A stretch of DNA of 64,000 nt from DYJB01 sp963777165 (GTDB lineage: Bacteria > Chloroflexota > Anaerolineae > Anaerolineales > E44-bin32), in the NCBI GenBank assembly GCA_963777165.1, contig CAVZPO010000002.1:1-64000 (forward strand), written 5' to 3'. Below the pieces are notes generated by a model. That model saw only the letters and a list, made by a program, of their open reading frames with translations, was not told where the DNA came from and ran no database searches. Shown here one piece after another: positions 54,857 through 62,678 of the stretch. The position numbers and the translations under genes are program-made. Within the stretch, counting starts at the first letter, position 1. Every line of letters begins with the position of its first letter.

Positions 54857-55852
54857 TCAATCGGCCGCCGCGGGAACCGGCACGCTCTCCAGGGCGTAGA
54901 GGTAACCCTCGAAATCCTGGAGTGCCGTGGTGCTCAGCAGTCCCGCCCGGGCCTCTTCGGGAACCTGCAGCGGCTGCAGGTAGCGCGTCAGATGCTTGCG
55001 GAAGAGTACCAGGCCATCGCGCTCGCCGTAATACGCGGCCATGAGCTGAGCGTGCCGGCGGACAGTCGCCACGATCTCGCCCGGCGGGAGCTGGCGACGG
55101 TCCTGCCGCCGAAAGATCCACGGATTGCCGATCGCCCCGCGCCCGATCATCACACCATCGCAGCCGGTGTGGTCCCGCAGCCGCTGGATATCCTCCACGC
55201 GCTGGACGTCCCCGTTGCCGATCACCGGAATGGCGACCGAGGCCTTGACGGCGGCGATGGCGTCCCAATCGGCGTGGCCGGCATAGGCCTGTTCGCGGGT
55301 GCGGGCATGGACGGCGATGAGTGCGCCGCCGCCCTCGGCGATGGCGCGGGCCACCTCCAGGAAGTTGCGCGATCCGGCGTCCCACCCGAGGCGAATCTTG
55401 GCCGTCACCGGGATCGGCAATGCTCGGCTTAGGCTGGAGATGATCCGGCCGACCTTGCGCGGGTCGCGCAGCAATCCGGCTCCGGCGCCGCGCCCGGACA
55501 CACAGCGGACTGAGCAGCCCATGTTGATGTCCAGGACATCCGGCCCCAGGTCGAGCACGGCGCGCGCCGCCTCGAGCAGCCGCTCCTCATCGCTGTCGAA
55601 CAACTGGAAGACGACCGGTCGTTCTTCCGGGAGGAACTCGAGCAGCCGGCGCGTGCGAGGCTGACCGGCGAGGATCTCCATGGCGTTGACGAACGGCGTG
55701 TAGCTGAGGGCGGAGCCGAATTGACGACAGAGGGCGCGGTAGGGCAGGTCCGAGAATCCGTCCATCGGCGCCAGGATGGCGTCGCCGAAGACGGGGAGCG
55801 TCCGAATGTGGAACGCCGGGACGGGGGAAGATCGGTCAACAATGGAAGGCAT
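54857..55852 (-). CDS. dus: tRNA-dihydrouridine synthase
   Basis: FMN-dependent enzyme reducing uridines in tRNA. From the ATG at 55852 it is 331 residues, within the family range; an ATG at 55921 would add 23. The TIM-barrel signatures are LAPMDGFSDLPYRALCRQFG, NAMEILAG, DINMGCSVRCVSGRGAGAGL (with the catalytic-loop cysteine region), TAKIRLGWD and DGVMIGRGAIGNPWIFR. The more usual GCP is GCS here. It is first in a run with DUF6391 and holA. Which uridine positions are modified cannot be told. Confidence 0.93.
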   Translation of the reverse strand: MPSIVDRSSPVPAFHIRTLPVFGDAILAPMDGFSDLPYRALCRQFGSALSYTPFVNAMEILAGQPRTRRLLEFLPEERPVVFQLFDSDEERLLEAARAVLDLGPDVLDINMGCSVRCVSGRGAGAGLLRDPRKVGRIISSLSRALPIPVTAKIRLGWDAGSRNFLEVARAIAEGGGALIAVHARTREQAYAGHADWDAIAAVKASVAIPVIGNGDVQRVEDIQRLRDHTGCDGVMIGRGAIGNPWIFRRQDRRQLPPGEIVATVRRHAQLMAAYYGERDGLVLFRKHLTRYLQPLQVPEEARAGLLSTTALQDFEGYLYALESVPVPAAAD

Positions 55853-56052
55853 GCTTGCGGCCCTGCGGGGCCGGATCCTCAACAGGGTACGGAAGAACCC
55901 CGGACGTTTCTCGAAACCCATTCCCTTCCGCCGGAGCCATGAAACCGACAGGCGGCTGTCCGTGGACCGACGGGCAAGGGATAGGGGCGGAACAAGTGCT
56001 TTCCGCCTGCACCTAGAATACCATGCCGCCCGGCGAGCGCGCGGCGATGGGC

Positions 56053-56058
56053 TACAAT
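56053..56058 (+). promoter_or_regulatory. Candidate -10 (TACAAT) giving a leaderless holB transcript
   Basis: TACAAT ends 6 bases before the holB ATG (56065), so transcription should start at the start codon. A TAGAAT at 56014-56019 is similarly placed 3 bases before an earlier in-frame ATG (56023). Confidence 0.45.
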
Positions 56059-56064
56059 GCGGCT

Positions 56065-57087
56065 ATGGCCTGGTCGATCCTGGGGCACGCGTGGGCGATC
56101 GATCTGCTCCGGCGGCACCTACGCGCTGGAGGCGTCCGACACGCGTACTTGTTCACCGGGCCGGACCAGGTGGGGAAGCGCACGCTGGCGGTGGCCTTTG
56201 CTCAGGCGCTCACCTGCCCGGAGGCACCGGAGCCCGGCGAGGCCTGCGGGCGATGCCGCACGTGCGAGACGATGCGCGCTGGGACCCATCCCGACTTAAG
56301 CATCGTGCGCCTCGTCCCGGGAGACAGCGAGATCAAGATTGACCAGGTACGGGAGCTGCAGCGACAGCTGGCGCTCACCCCGCGGCAGGCCGCGCGACGC
56401 ATCGCCCTGCTGGTGGACTTCGATGCGGCAAACGAGTCGGCCCAGAACGCCCTGCTCAAGACGCTCGAGGAGCCGGCAGAGAAGGTGGTCCTACTGCTCA
56501 CGGCTGGATCGAGCGCTGGGCTGCTTCCCACGCTGCTCTCGCGCTGCGAGGTGCTCAACCTGCGGCCGGTCAATCCGGCGGTGATCGAGCGGGCCCTCAA
56601 GGACGATGGCGAACCGGCCGAGCGAGCGCGGCTGCTGGCGGCCCTTTCGGCCGGCAGGCCGGGTCTGGGCCGGGCGCTGCAGTCCGACTCGGAGCAGCTG
56701 GCCCGACGCAGCGCGGCGCTGGACGAGATGGGCCGACTGCTGAGCGCCAATCGCGGCGAGCGGTTCGCCGCCGCCGAGGCCTGGGCCCGCAAGCGCAAGT
56801 CGAACGAGGAGTTGGATGCCGTGCGGCGAAGGGCGGGCGAACTGCTGGGCACGTGGCTGACGCTGTGGCGGGATGCTCTGCTGGTCTCCCACGCCGCACA
56901 GGATCACCTCGCCAATCCGGATCGACAGGCCGATCTCGAGCGACTGGCGGGCTCGTGCAGCCGCGAGATGCTGGCGGCAGGCGTGAGCGCCCTGCGGACG
57001 GCGCTCGACCGGCTGGATCGGTATGCCAACATCCAGTTGACGCTGGAGACGCTGATGCTCGATCTGCCACGGCTGCCCGCTCGCTAG
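56065..57087 (+). CDS. holB: DNA polymerase III delta-prime subunit
   Basis: Clamp-loader AAA+ subunit of 340 residues. It starts MAWSILGHAWAIDLLRRHLR, then HAYLFTGPDQVGKRTLAVAF, where the P-loop is degenerate as in delta-prime. Zinc-binding cysteines follow in GEACGRCRTCETM, then ALLKTLEEPAEKVVLLLTAG and LLSRCEVLNL, where the SRC motif holds the arginine finger of delta-prime/gamma proteins. The start at 56065 matches the family; an ATG at 56023 would add 14 unrelated residues. Confidence 0.93.
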   Translation: MAWSILGHAWAIDLLRRHLRAGGVRHAYLFTGPDQVGKRTLAVAFAQALTCPEAPEPGEACGRCRTCETMRAGTHPDLSIVRLVPGDSEIKIDQVRELQRQLALTPRQAARRIALLVDFDAANESAQNALLKTLEEPAEKVVLLLTAGSSAGLLPTLLSRCEVLNLRPVNPAVIERALKDDGEPAERARLLAALSAGRPGLGRALQSDSEQLARRSAALDEMGRLLSANRGERFAAAEAWARKRKSNEELDAVRRRAGELLGTWLTLWRDALLVSHAAQDHLANPDRQADLERLAGSCSREMLAAGVSALRTALDRLDRYANIQLTLETLMLDLPRLPAR

Positions 57088-57124
57088 CGGAGCGCAGTCG
57101 GCGATGTGCTCGGGCTGTGAAGCC

Positions 57125-57156
57125 GCGAGCCCTGCAACCGCAGGGCTCGCTTGTTG
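57125..57156 (+). terminator. Intrinsic terminator after holB
   Basis: Perfect 11-bp stem GCGAGCCCTGC / GCAGGGCTCGC with AACC loop, followed by TTGTTG. Confidence 0.7.
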
Positions 57157-57181
57157 ACCATAACTCGTCGATCGTGCAGGC

Positions 57182-57442
57182 TCAGCGGGGTTCGACCACC
57201 AGGCGAATGGCGGTGCGTTCCTTGCCGTCGATTTCGACCGACGTGAATTCGGGGATGCAGATTACCTCGATGCCGTCCTCATGCAGATAGCCCCGGGCGA
57301 TGGCCGTGGCCTTGACGGCCTGGTTGACCGCCCCTGCGCCGATCGCCTGGACCTCGGCCCGCTTGTGTTCTCGCACAACTCCGGCGATGGCACCGGCAAC
57401 GGCCGATGTGCGCGACTCGGCTGAGACCTTGATAATGTCCAT
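57182..57442 (-). CDS. spoVS: Stage V sporulation protein S homolog
   Basis: An 86-residue Alba-like protein of the SpoVS family, which is widespread beyond spore formers. The whole length matches: DIIKVSAESRTSAVAGAIAG, AEVQAIGAGAVNQAVKATAI and LHEDGIEVICIPEFTSVEID. The family has a nucleic-acid-binding-like fold; in Bacillus it affects sporulation and septation. Here a sporulation role is unlikely. It is monocistronic with its own -35/-10 promoter. Confidence 0.95.
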   Translation of the reverse strand: MDIIKVSAESRTSAVAGAIAGVVREHKRAEVQAIGAGAVNQAVKATAIARGYLHEDGIEVICIPEFTSVEIDGKERTAIRLVVEPR

Positions 57443-57496
57443 CGGGCATGCTCCCCTGCGATCAGCTTCAGTCGCCCGAATGGCTCTGTTGTGGAA

Positions 57497-57525
57497 ATCT
57501 TACAGGATTTGAGGTCGGGAATCAA
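57497..57525 (-). promoter_or_regulatory. Sigma-70-type promoter for spoVS
   Basis: On the minus strand TTGATT (57520-57525), 17-base spacer, TAAGAT (57497-57502). Leader of about 48 bases. Confidence 0.55.
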
Positions 57526-57617
57526 GCACGGCTGGACCCCCCAGGGGGATCGCCAGCCCTGGACAGCTGAGACCGCAGATTCAACCCCCCCCGCACCCGA
57601 ACGCGCCCTGGCAGATC

Positions 57618-58298
57618 TCAGGAGCCGTCTGATGAGCGGCCGTTGACCCGGGCCACCTCCTCCGGATCGAAGACCACTTCTTCCTTTCCCTCGAGCTTCT
57701 CGCGCATCTTGGAGACGATCAGATCCAGGTGGCTGCTGTGGGCGACGTAATCCAGGTCATCGGACGGCACGGTGAGGACCGGGCAGAGCGTGAAGTTGTC
57801 GATCCACGCCTGGTACAGGGCGTTGAGCTGTTCAAGGTACTCGGGCTGAATCTGCTGTTCGTATCCCCGACCGCGCAACGCGATCCGGTGCCGGAGCGTG
57901 TCGGTCGTCGCCCGCAGGTAGACGACCAGGTCGGGAGGCGGCAGGAACTCGGTCAGCACCTGATACAGCTCCCAATAGGACTGGTAGTCGCGTTCCGCCA
58001 TGTTGCCCTGCAGGAACAGGTTGCGGGCGAAGATCTCGGCATCCTCATACACGCTGCGATCCTGGATGGCCGAGGTCGGGTGATCGGTGAGCTGGCGATG
58101 GGCCCGCAGGCGGCGGGTGAGGAAGAAGACCTGGGAATGGAAGGACCAGGCGCGCATGTCGGTGTAGAAATCGGCCAGGTACGGATTCTCGCCCACCGGC
58201 TCGTAGAACGGCTCCCAGGCCAGGCGGCTGGAGAGCAGCTGCACCAGCGTAGACTTGCCGACCCCGATGTTGCCGGCCACGGCGACGAACTTCTTCAT
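57618..58298 (-). CDS. dck: Deoxynucleoside kinase, Dck-like
   Basis: Salvage kinase phosphorylating deoxynucleosides to dNMPs, 226 residues. The P-loop is GNIGVGKST (residues 9-17). The key motif IQDRSVYEDAEIFARNLF and the later WIDNFTLCPVL match Bacillus Dck more than Dgk, so deoxyadenosine/deoxycytidine are the likely substrates. The lid arginines lie in RHRIALRGRGYEQQ. GAGGAG precedes the ATG at 58298, chosen by homology. It is last in the operon dgk-like, nucleotidyltransferase, dck-like. Confidence 0.88.
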   Translation of the reverse strand: MKKFVAVAGNIGVGKSTLVQLLSSRLAWEPFYEPVGENPYLADFYTDMRAWSFHSQVFFLTRRLRAHRQLTDHPTSAIQDRSVYEDAEIFARNLFLQGNMAERDYQSYWELYQVLTEFLPPPDLVVYLRATTDTLRHRIALRGRGYEQQIQPEYLEQLNALYQAWIDNFTLCPVLTVPSDDLDYVAHSSHLDLIVSKMREKLEGKEEVVFDPEEVARVNGRSSDGS

Positions 58299-58318
58299 GG
58301 CTCCTCCCTCTTCCGCGT

Positions 58319-59311
58319 TCAGGCGCCGTTGCGGGCGGCCCAACCGTCGATCAACGTCTCGACGGCATCCAGGTAGCTCTCGAGCTCCAGGGCGCGGGTC
58401 TGCCGCGCCTCCGGGGGCAGCCCCAGGTCCTGCAGTGCATCCTCCCAGGCGGCGCGGAAGTCCGCGGCCTGCCCGTAGGCTTCGAGGACGCGCAGCGTTC
58501 GTTCCCAAATCGAGAGCAAGGGTAGGACGACCGCGTCGGGCCGTCCGGCCTCGGACAGCGCCTGGAAGCCGGCAAGGTGGTAGGCGCGGCGGCAGGGGGC
58601 CAGCCGCGGGTCGCTGGTGAGCGACGAGGCGGCGTCGAAGGCGCGGGCCCAGGCGGAGACCCAGGCCGGGACGGCCCGGCTGTCCCCACGCTCGATTCCG
58701 AACAGCCGAATCAACCCTTCGCTAACCTCGGGCCGGCCGAGCGCCTGTCCGCGTCGTTCGAGGTCGAGGAGAATGCGCCGCCCGGCCGCCGGAGCTCCTG
58801 CGAGCGAGGCGGCGGCGTTGGCGCCGTCGACAGCCGCCTCGAGCAGCGTGCCCGGCTCCAGTTGCCGGGGCAGTGGGTGAGGCAGGCGATCGCGGGCGGC
58901 CTGCAGCAACGAGCGAGCGCGTGCCAGCGTATGGTCGGCGCGGAAGAACTGGCCGCGGGCGCCGGCCTGCGCCCACTCGAAGAAGTGTTGCGGGTCGTAC
59001 AAAAACACAGGGCCACTGATCGCCGGGCCGATCCACGGATCGATCCGCAGCCCGCGCGGCTGGGCATAGCGCTGCCGGCCGTGATGGACGATGTCCAGGT
59101 GGATGTCGGCCGAGAGCGGGATCATCTCACGGTCGATGGCGGGATCCTCGGTGTGGATCAGAACCAGGTCGATGTCGGCCGTGCCGCCGAGCAGCGGCTC
59201 CCCGTAGGCGACGCTGCCCACCAGGTAGGCGGAGACCAGGTCGCCGGAGGCTGCCCGCGCCTCGGCCTCGCGCCGGGCCAGTTCGACCAGCTTGGCGCGC
59301 GTGATGATCAA
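58319..59311 (-). CDS. Nucleotidyltransferase-fold protein between two deoxynucleoside kinases
   Basis: A 330-residue protein. The N-terminal domain (1-100) has the Pol-beta-type nucleotidyltransferase signature: YLVGSVAYGEPLLGGTADID with Gly32-Ser33 and metal-binding Asp46 and Asp48, and a third acid in ADIHLDIVHH. The remaining about 200 residues are helical, of a type that often accompanies minimal nucleotidyltransferases. Substrate unknown. Its start overlaps the stop of the dgk-like gene (ATGA) and it ends 20 bases before the dck-like start, so it is firmly embedded in a deoxynucleoside salvage operon. An antitoxin-like or tRNA-modifying role is possible but unsupported. Confidence 0.75.
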   Translation of the reverse strand: MIITRAKLVELARREAEARAASGDLVSAYLVGSVAYGEPLLGGTADIDLVLIHTEDPAIDREMIPLSADIHLDIVHHGRQRYAQPRGLRIDPWIGPAISGPVFLYDPQHFFEWAQAGARGQFFRADHTLARARSLLQAARDRLPHPLPRQLEPGTLLEAAVDGANAAASLAGAPAAGRRILLDLERRGQALGRPEVSEGLIRLFGIERGDSRAVPAWVSAWARAFDAASSLTSDPRLAPCRRAYHLAGFQALSEAGRPDAVVLPLLSIWERTLRVLEAYGQAADFRAAWEDALQDLGLPPEARQTRALELESYLDAVETLIDGWAARNGA

Positions 59312-59952
59312 GCGGCTCGGCCTCCGTCGAACGGCAGCTCGGGCTGGTACGGTGCGATCCCGAGGGCCGTGCGAATGCGCTGGGCGATATCGCGCAGATG
59401 TTCCGGCCGATGCACGATGTCGATCGGACTGGTGTCGATGGCCAGGACGGGGGAGGAGCGCGGGGAGGAGAAGAATGACTCGTAGGCCTGGTTGAGGGAG
59501 TCGATGTAGTTCCGGTCCATGCTGCGTTCGTAGGCACGATCACGCATGGCGATGCGGCCCATGGCGACATCGGTGTCGACGCGCAGAAAGACAATCAGGT
59601 CGGGACGAACGACCCGCTCGGCCAGGGCCTCGTGCAGCCGGAAGTAGGTGTCGAGTTCGTCGCCGCGCAGATTGAGCTCGGCGAACAACGCGTCCTTCTC
59701 GAAGGTGTAGTCGCCGATCAAGTTTCCGCGGGCCAGGACTTCCGGGACCGTCTGGCGCTGCTGGTGGTAGCGGCTGAGCAGGAAGAAGATCTGGGTCTGG
59801 AAGGCGTAGCGCTCCCGGTCGCTGTAGAAGTCGGACAGGAAGGGATTCTCCTCGAACGCTTCGAGGAGCAGCTCGGCGGAGAACACCGGCTGGAGCAGCC
59901 GGGCCAGGGTGGTCTTGCCGACACCGATGACACCTTCGATGGCCAGATACAT
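59308..59952 (-). CDS. dgk: Deoxynucleoside kinase, Dgk-like
   Basis: A 214-residue salvage kinase, paralog of the Dck-like enzyme 1 kb away. It starts MYLAIEGVIGVGKTTLARLL (P-loop G7-T14), then FEENPFLSDFYSDRERYAFQ. Where Dck has DRS it has LIGDYTFEKDALFAE, as in Bacillus Dgk (ADYHIYKN type), so deoxyguanosine is the likely substrate. Lid arginines lie in GRIAMRDRAYERSMD. It heads the operon with the nucleotidyltransferase gene and the Dck-like gene, overlapping the former by 4 bases. Confidence 0.87.
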   Translation of the reverse strand: MYLAIEGVIGVGKTTLARLLQPVFSAELLLEAFEENPFLSDFYSDRERYAFQTQIFFLLSRYHQQRQTVPEVLARGNLIGDYTFEKDALFAELNLRGDELDTYFRLHEALAERVVRPDLIVFLRVDTDVAMGRIAMRDRAYERSMDRNYIDSLNQAYESFFSSPRSSPVLAIDTSPIDIVHRPEHLRDIAQRIRTALGIAPYQPELPFDGGRAA

Positions 59953-60096
59953 GCTTCTTCCCGGTCCTCGCGCGCCCGCGGCGGGAGTTGGCCGAGGCGA
60001 CCGGCGGAGGGTGCTAGGCGATGCGCCTGCGGCGATGGGGTCTGGGCGATAGGATAACCGGGATGACTCGGGCGCGCAACCGACGGCGCCCGGAGG

Positions 60097-60924
60097 TCAG
60101 GGCTCATGTCGGAACTGAAGACAGTAGTGGTGATGGGTATTGCTCACCCAGGCGCTGCCGAGGCCGTAAGGAGCAAGGCGAATGTCGTCCTGGCACCAGA
60201 TTCGCTCGTCCTTCAGCGTGTAGACCTGCCCGAGCGCGTGGCCCAGATCCCAGGCCAGCGGATAGATTCGTCCGCCCTTCTTGACGTTCTTGACGATGAT
60301 CGTCAGGTAGGCGCCTGGCCGGAGATGCGGCTGCAGCGCGGCGTAGATCGGGACCAGGCGGCGCAGGAATTCGTGATAGTCGGCCACATTGCCCAAGTCC
60401 GCCGGATCTTCGGAGTAGGTCACATCCAGCTCCGGCGAGGACCGCCGCCGGCGCTGCGCCTCGGCGCCGCGGGCGTGCAGCATATCCCAGTAGGGCGGCG
60501 AGGTCAGCACGTAATCGAAGATCGGCAGCCCGAAGCTGTCGAGGTGCGCCGCATCGCCGGTGAGGATCTCGGCCGCCAATGACTCGGACGACTCCCCGAG
60601 AGTCGTCCGCTCGAGTGCCACGACAGAGCGCGCCAGGTCGGCGTACTCCGGGTTCAGTTCAATGCCAATCGAGTTGCGCCCCGCCCGCAGGCTGGCGACG
60701 ACCGTCGAACCCGTGCCGACCATCGGGTCGAGCACCCAGGCGCCGGCCTTGGTGAAGAACGAGATGAAATCCAGCGCCAGCGTCTCGGGGAACTTCCCCG
60801 GGTGGCGCAGCACATCCTTCTTGCGCCGCGGCGGATCATGGATAAACCAGGACTTCTGGAACTTGAGCCACTGACGTGCCGGCAGGTCATTCAGGCGGTT
60901 GCGAAGCGGGCGTTTCTCGGGCAT
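60097..60924 (-). CDS. Orphan DNA methyltransferase (N4-cytosine/N6-adenine type)
   Basis: A 275-residue SAM-dependent methyltransferase. The SAM-binding motif ALDFISFFTKAGAWVLDPMV-GTGST is at about 50-75, and the catalytic motif LTSPPYWDML at about 140. SPPY is most typical of N4-cytosine enzymes. Motif I precedes motif IV, a permuted order relative to the beta class. A C-terminal VSNTHHHYCLQF closes the fold. No restriction endonuclease or specificity subunit is adjacent, so it is probably an orphan. It starts 3 bases after a lipoprotein gene on the same strand. Base specificity cannot be assigned. Confidence 0.85.
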   Translation of the reverse strand: MPEKRPLRNRLNDLPARQWLKFQKSWFIHDPPRRKKDVLRHPGKFPETLALDFISFFTKAGAWVLDPMVGTGSTVVASLRAGRNSIGIELNPEYADLARSVVALERTTLGESSESLAAEILTGDAAHLDSFGLPIFDYVLTSPPYWDMLHARGAEAQRRRRSSPELDVTYSEDPADLGNVADYHEFLRRLVPIYAALQPHLRPGAYLTIIVKNVKKGGRIYPLAWDLGHALGQVYTLKDERIWCQDDIRLAPYGLGSAWVSNTHHHYCLQFRHEP

Positions 60925-60927
60925 CGG

Positions 60928-61722
60928 TTACTCGGGTGTCGGTGTGGGCGACGCCTCAGGCTGCAGGGCATATACGCGGAGCGCCGTCAGCGCCGCCGTC
61001 GTCTGACCCTGGCCGGCAGAGCGGACAAAGAACCCAAATCCGCCGGCGAGCAGGTAGGGGTCATCGGCGCGGAGAACCACGACGTCGTTGATGTAGAAGG
61101 TGAAGTCCCTTCCGCGCGCCAGGATGCCGATACGGTTCACGGCAGGGGAGCCGGGGATGGCGCTGGGGGCGTCTGCCGGGCCAGCCACGACGGCCGCTCC
61201 ATTGCTCAGCACACGCGTCACGCGCACCTGCCCCTGACAGCTGAGCGTAAGACGGTAGTGCTCCTCCAGAGGGCCGACGCGAAACAGGATGCCGATCTCA
61301 TCCTCGGCGCTGCACAACCCGGCGCGAACCGCCGCCTCGAGCCGGAAGTCCACGGCGGGCGGGCCAGGGACGAGCACGTAGCGTGAGGCGTTCGGCCGGC
61401 TGACGGCAATGACGAGCGAGTCTCCAGAGAGACTAGCACCCCCGTCTGCGTCGCTGCTCAGGCGCCAGCCTTCGTCGGGAGCGAAGGCTGCCTGGAACAG
61501 GATCGGCCCGGCGTCGGCGGCGATCGCCGGCGAATGGGTCGGGCTGGGAACCGCGGTGACGGTGGCGGTTGGGATCAGGGTCGGAAAGGCGAATGTGGCG
61601 GTGAGTGTGGGCGGCGGCTCCGGCGTTGACGTGGGGGACGACGGTGGGACGGAGGCGCAGCCGCCCAACGTGACGGCGCATGCGAGCAATAGCGTTTGGG
61701 CGAAGGGCACAGAGGAGATCAT
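60928..61722 (-). CDS. Lipoprotein, LamG/DUF1080-like domain (paralog A)
   Basis: A 264-residue exported lipoprotein. The signal peptide ends in LGGC (Cys22), followed by a Ser/Thr/Pro linker (about 24-68). The C-terminal domain (about 75-255) looks like a concanavalin-type beta sandwich, sharing with the next two genes a cysteine pair (GLCSAEDEIGILFR and TLSCQGQVRV) and VNRIGILARGRDFTFYINDV. It appears to have its own -10 just before the ATG. It is followed after 3 bases by the methyltransferase gene. No catalytic residues are evident, so a binding role is likely. Confidence 0.7.
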   Translation of the reverse strand: MISSVPFAQTLLLACAVTLGGCASVPPSSPTSTPEPPPTLTATFAFPTLIPTATVTAVPSPTHSPAIAADAGPILFQAAFAPDEGWRLSSDADGGASLSGDSLVIAVSRPNASRYVLVPGPPAVDFRLEAAVRAGLCSAEDEIGILFRVGPLEEHYRLTLSCQGQVRVTRVLSNGAAVVAGPADAPSAIPGSPAVNRIGILARGRDFTFYINDVVVLRADDPYLLAGGFGFFVRSAGQGQTTAALTALRVYALQPEASPTPTPE

Positions 61723-61731
61723 GGAGCCCGT

Positions 61732-61737
61732 ATCTTA
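61732..61737 (-). promoter_or_regulatory. Candidate -10 (TAAGAT), near-leaderless
   Basis: TAAGAT on the minus strand predicts a transcript start about 3 bases before the ATG at 61722. It lies downstream of the hairpin at 61766-61789. Confidence 0.4.
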
Positions 61738-61765
61738 CCGAAGGACCGGCGGGCCCACAAAGGGC

Positions 61766-61789
61766 GGCAGGCACCCGAAGGTGCCTGCC
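61766..61789 (-). terminator. UUCG-loop hairpin between lipoprotein genes
   Basis: Minus-strand stem GGCAGGCACC - TTCG - GGTGCCTGCC, followed by GCCCTTTGTG. A stable tetraloop hairpin that could end or attenuate the upstream lipoprotein transcript. Confidence 0.6.
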
Positions 61790-61820
61790 AGGCCGATATC
61801 GTAGAGCAAGTCGAAGTGGA

Positions 61821-62678
61821 TCAGGGGTACCAGGCGGCGAAATCGTCGAAGGTCACCGCCAGTGTGGTGGAGTTGGCGGCGCTTGCGTACAGCCCGAAGG
61901 TGCCCGAAGCATAGGAGGCATCTTCCACCTGGCCAACGAGCTTGCCGTTAGCGAATACGTAGAGCTTGGAGCCCTTGGCCAGCAGCCCGAGGCGGTTGGT
62001 GACGTTGGGGCCCTTGACGATCTCAGGCGAAGCGGTCCACTCGATCAGCGTCGCCGGGGCGGCTTCGGTGATGAACTTGCGCAGGCGGAACGAACCTTCG
62101 CAGGAGAACTCGAGCGCGTAGGCCTGGTCGAAGCTGTCGCCATTGACGCGAACCGAGAAGCCGGCCGCGTCCTTTCCAGAGCAAGGACCCACAGCAGCGC
62201 TTACTTCGGCATACGAGTCGCCGGCCTGCTGATCGGTGGTGCTCCACCAGATGTAACCATCGGCCTTGTGGTCTGTAGCCGTCAGGCCTTCCGACTCCAC
62301 CTGATTGGTGGCCGATCCGGGATCATCCGGTCCAACCCACTTATAGGCAATGCTGAAGTCGTCCGTGTAGTCGGGTGCTGCCAGGTTGAGGCCGGTGCGC
62401 GGGTCGTCGGGCGCCAGGGGCGGAGGTGTGGGGGATGGGCTGCCACCCGGCGTGGGCGTTTCGGTCGGCGTCTCCGTCGGCGGAACAGCGTGGGTAGCGC
62501 TGGCGAGAGGCGTCGGGCTGGGTGGCGGCGTGACGCTGGCCGGCAGCGTCGGAGCTGCCGTCAGCGTCGACGCCACCTGCGTCGCCAGCACGTTCGGCGG
62601 CGGCTCCTGAGCCGCCCGGTTACAGGCGGCCAGGAGCGCCGAGGCGATCAGAAACCAGGCGATGCTCAGACGTGTCAT
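61821..62678 (-). CDS. Lipoprotein, LamG/DUF1080-like domain (paralog B)
   Basis: A 285-residue lipoprotein with lipobox LLAAC (Cys19) and a long Thr/Pro linker (about 40-92). The C-terminal domain (about 95-285) carries the shared signature: VGPCSGKDAAGFSVRVNG, LEFSCEGSFRLRKF, TNRLGLLAKGSKLYVFANGK and SGTFGLYASA, ending FDDFAAWYP. Its ATG overlaps the stop of paralog C by 4 bases, so the two are translationally coupled. Surface or exterior binding is inferred; no enzyme motif is seen. Confidence 0.72.
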   Translation of the reverse strand: MTRLSIAWFLIASALLAACNRAAQEPPPNVLATQVASTLTAAPTLPASVTPPPSPTPLASATHAVPPTETPTETPTPGGSPSPTPPPLAPDDPRTGLNLAAPDYTDDFSIAYKWVGPDDPGSATNQVESEGLTATDHKADGYIWWSTTDQQAGDSYAEVSAAVGPCSGKDAAGFSVRVNGDSFDQAYALEFSCEGSFRLRKFITEAAPATLIEWTASPEIVKGPNVTNRLGLLAKGSKLYVFANGKLVGQVEDASYASGTFGLYASAANSTTLAVTFDDFAAWYP

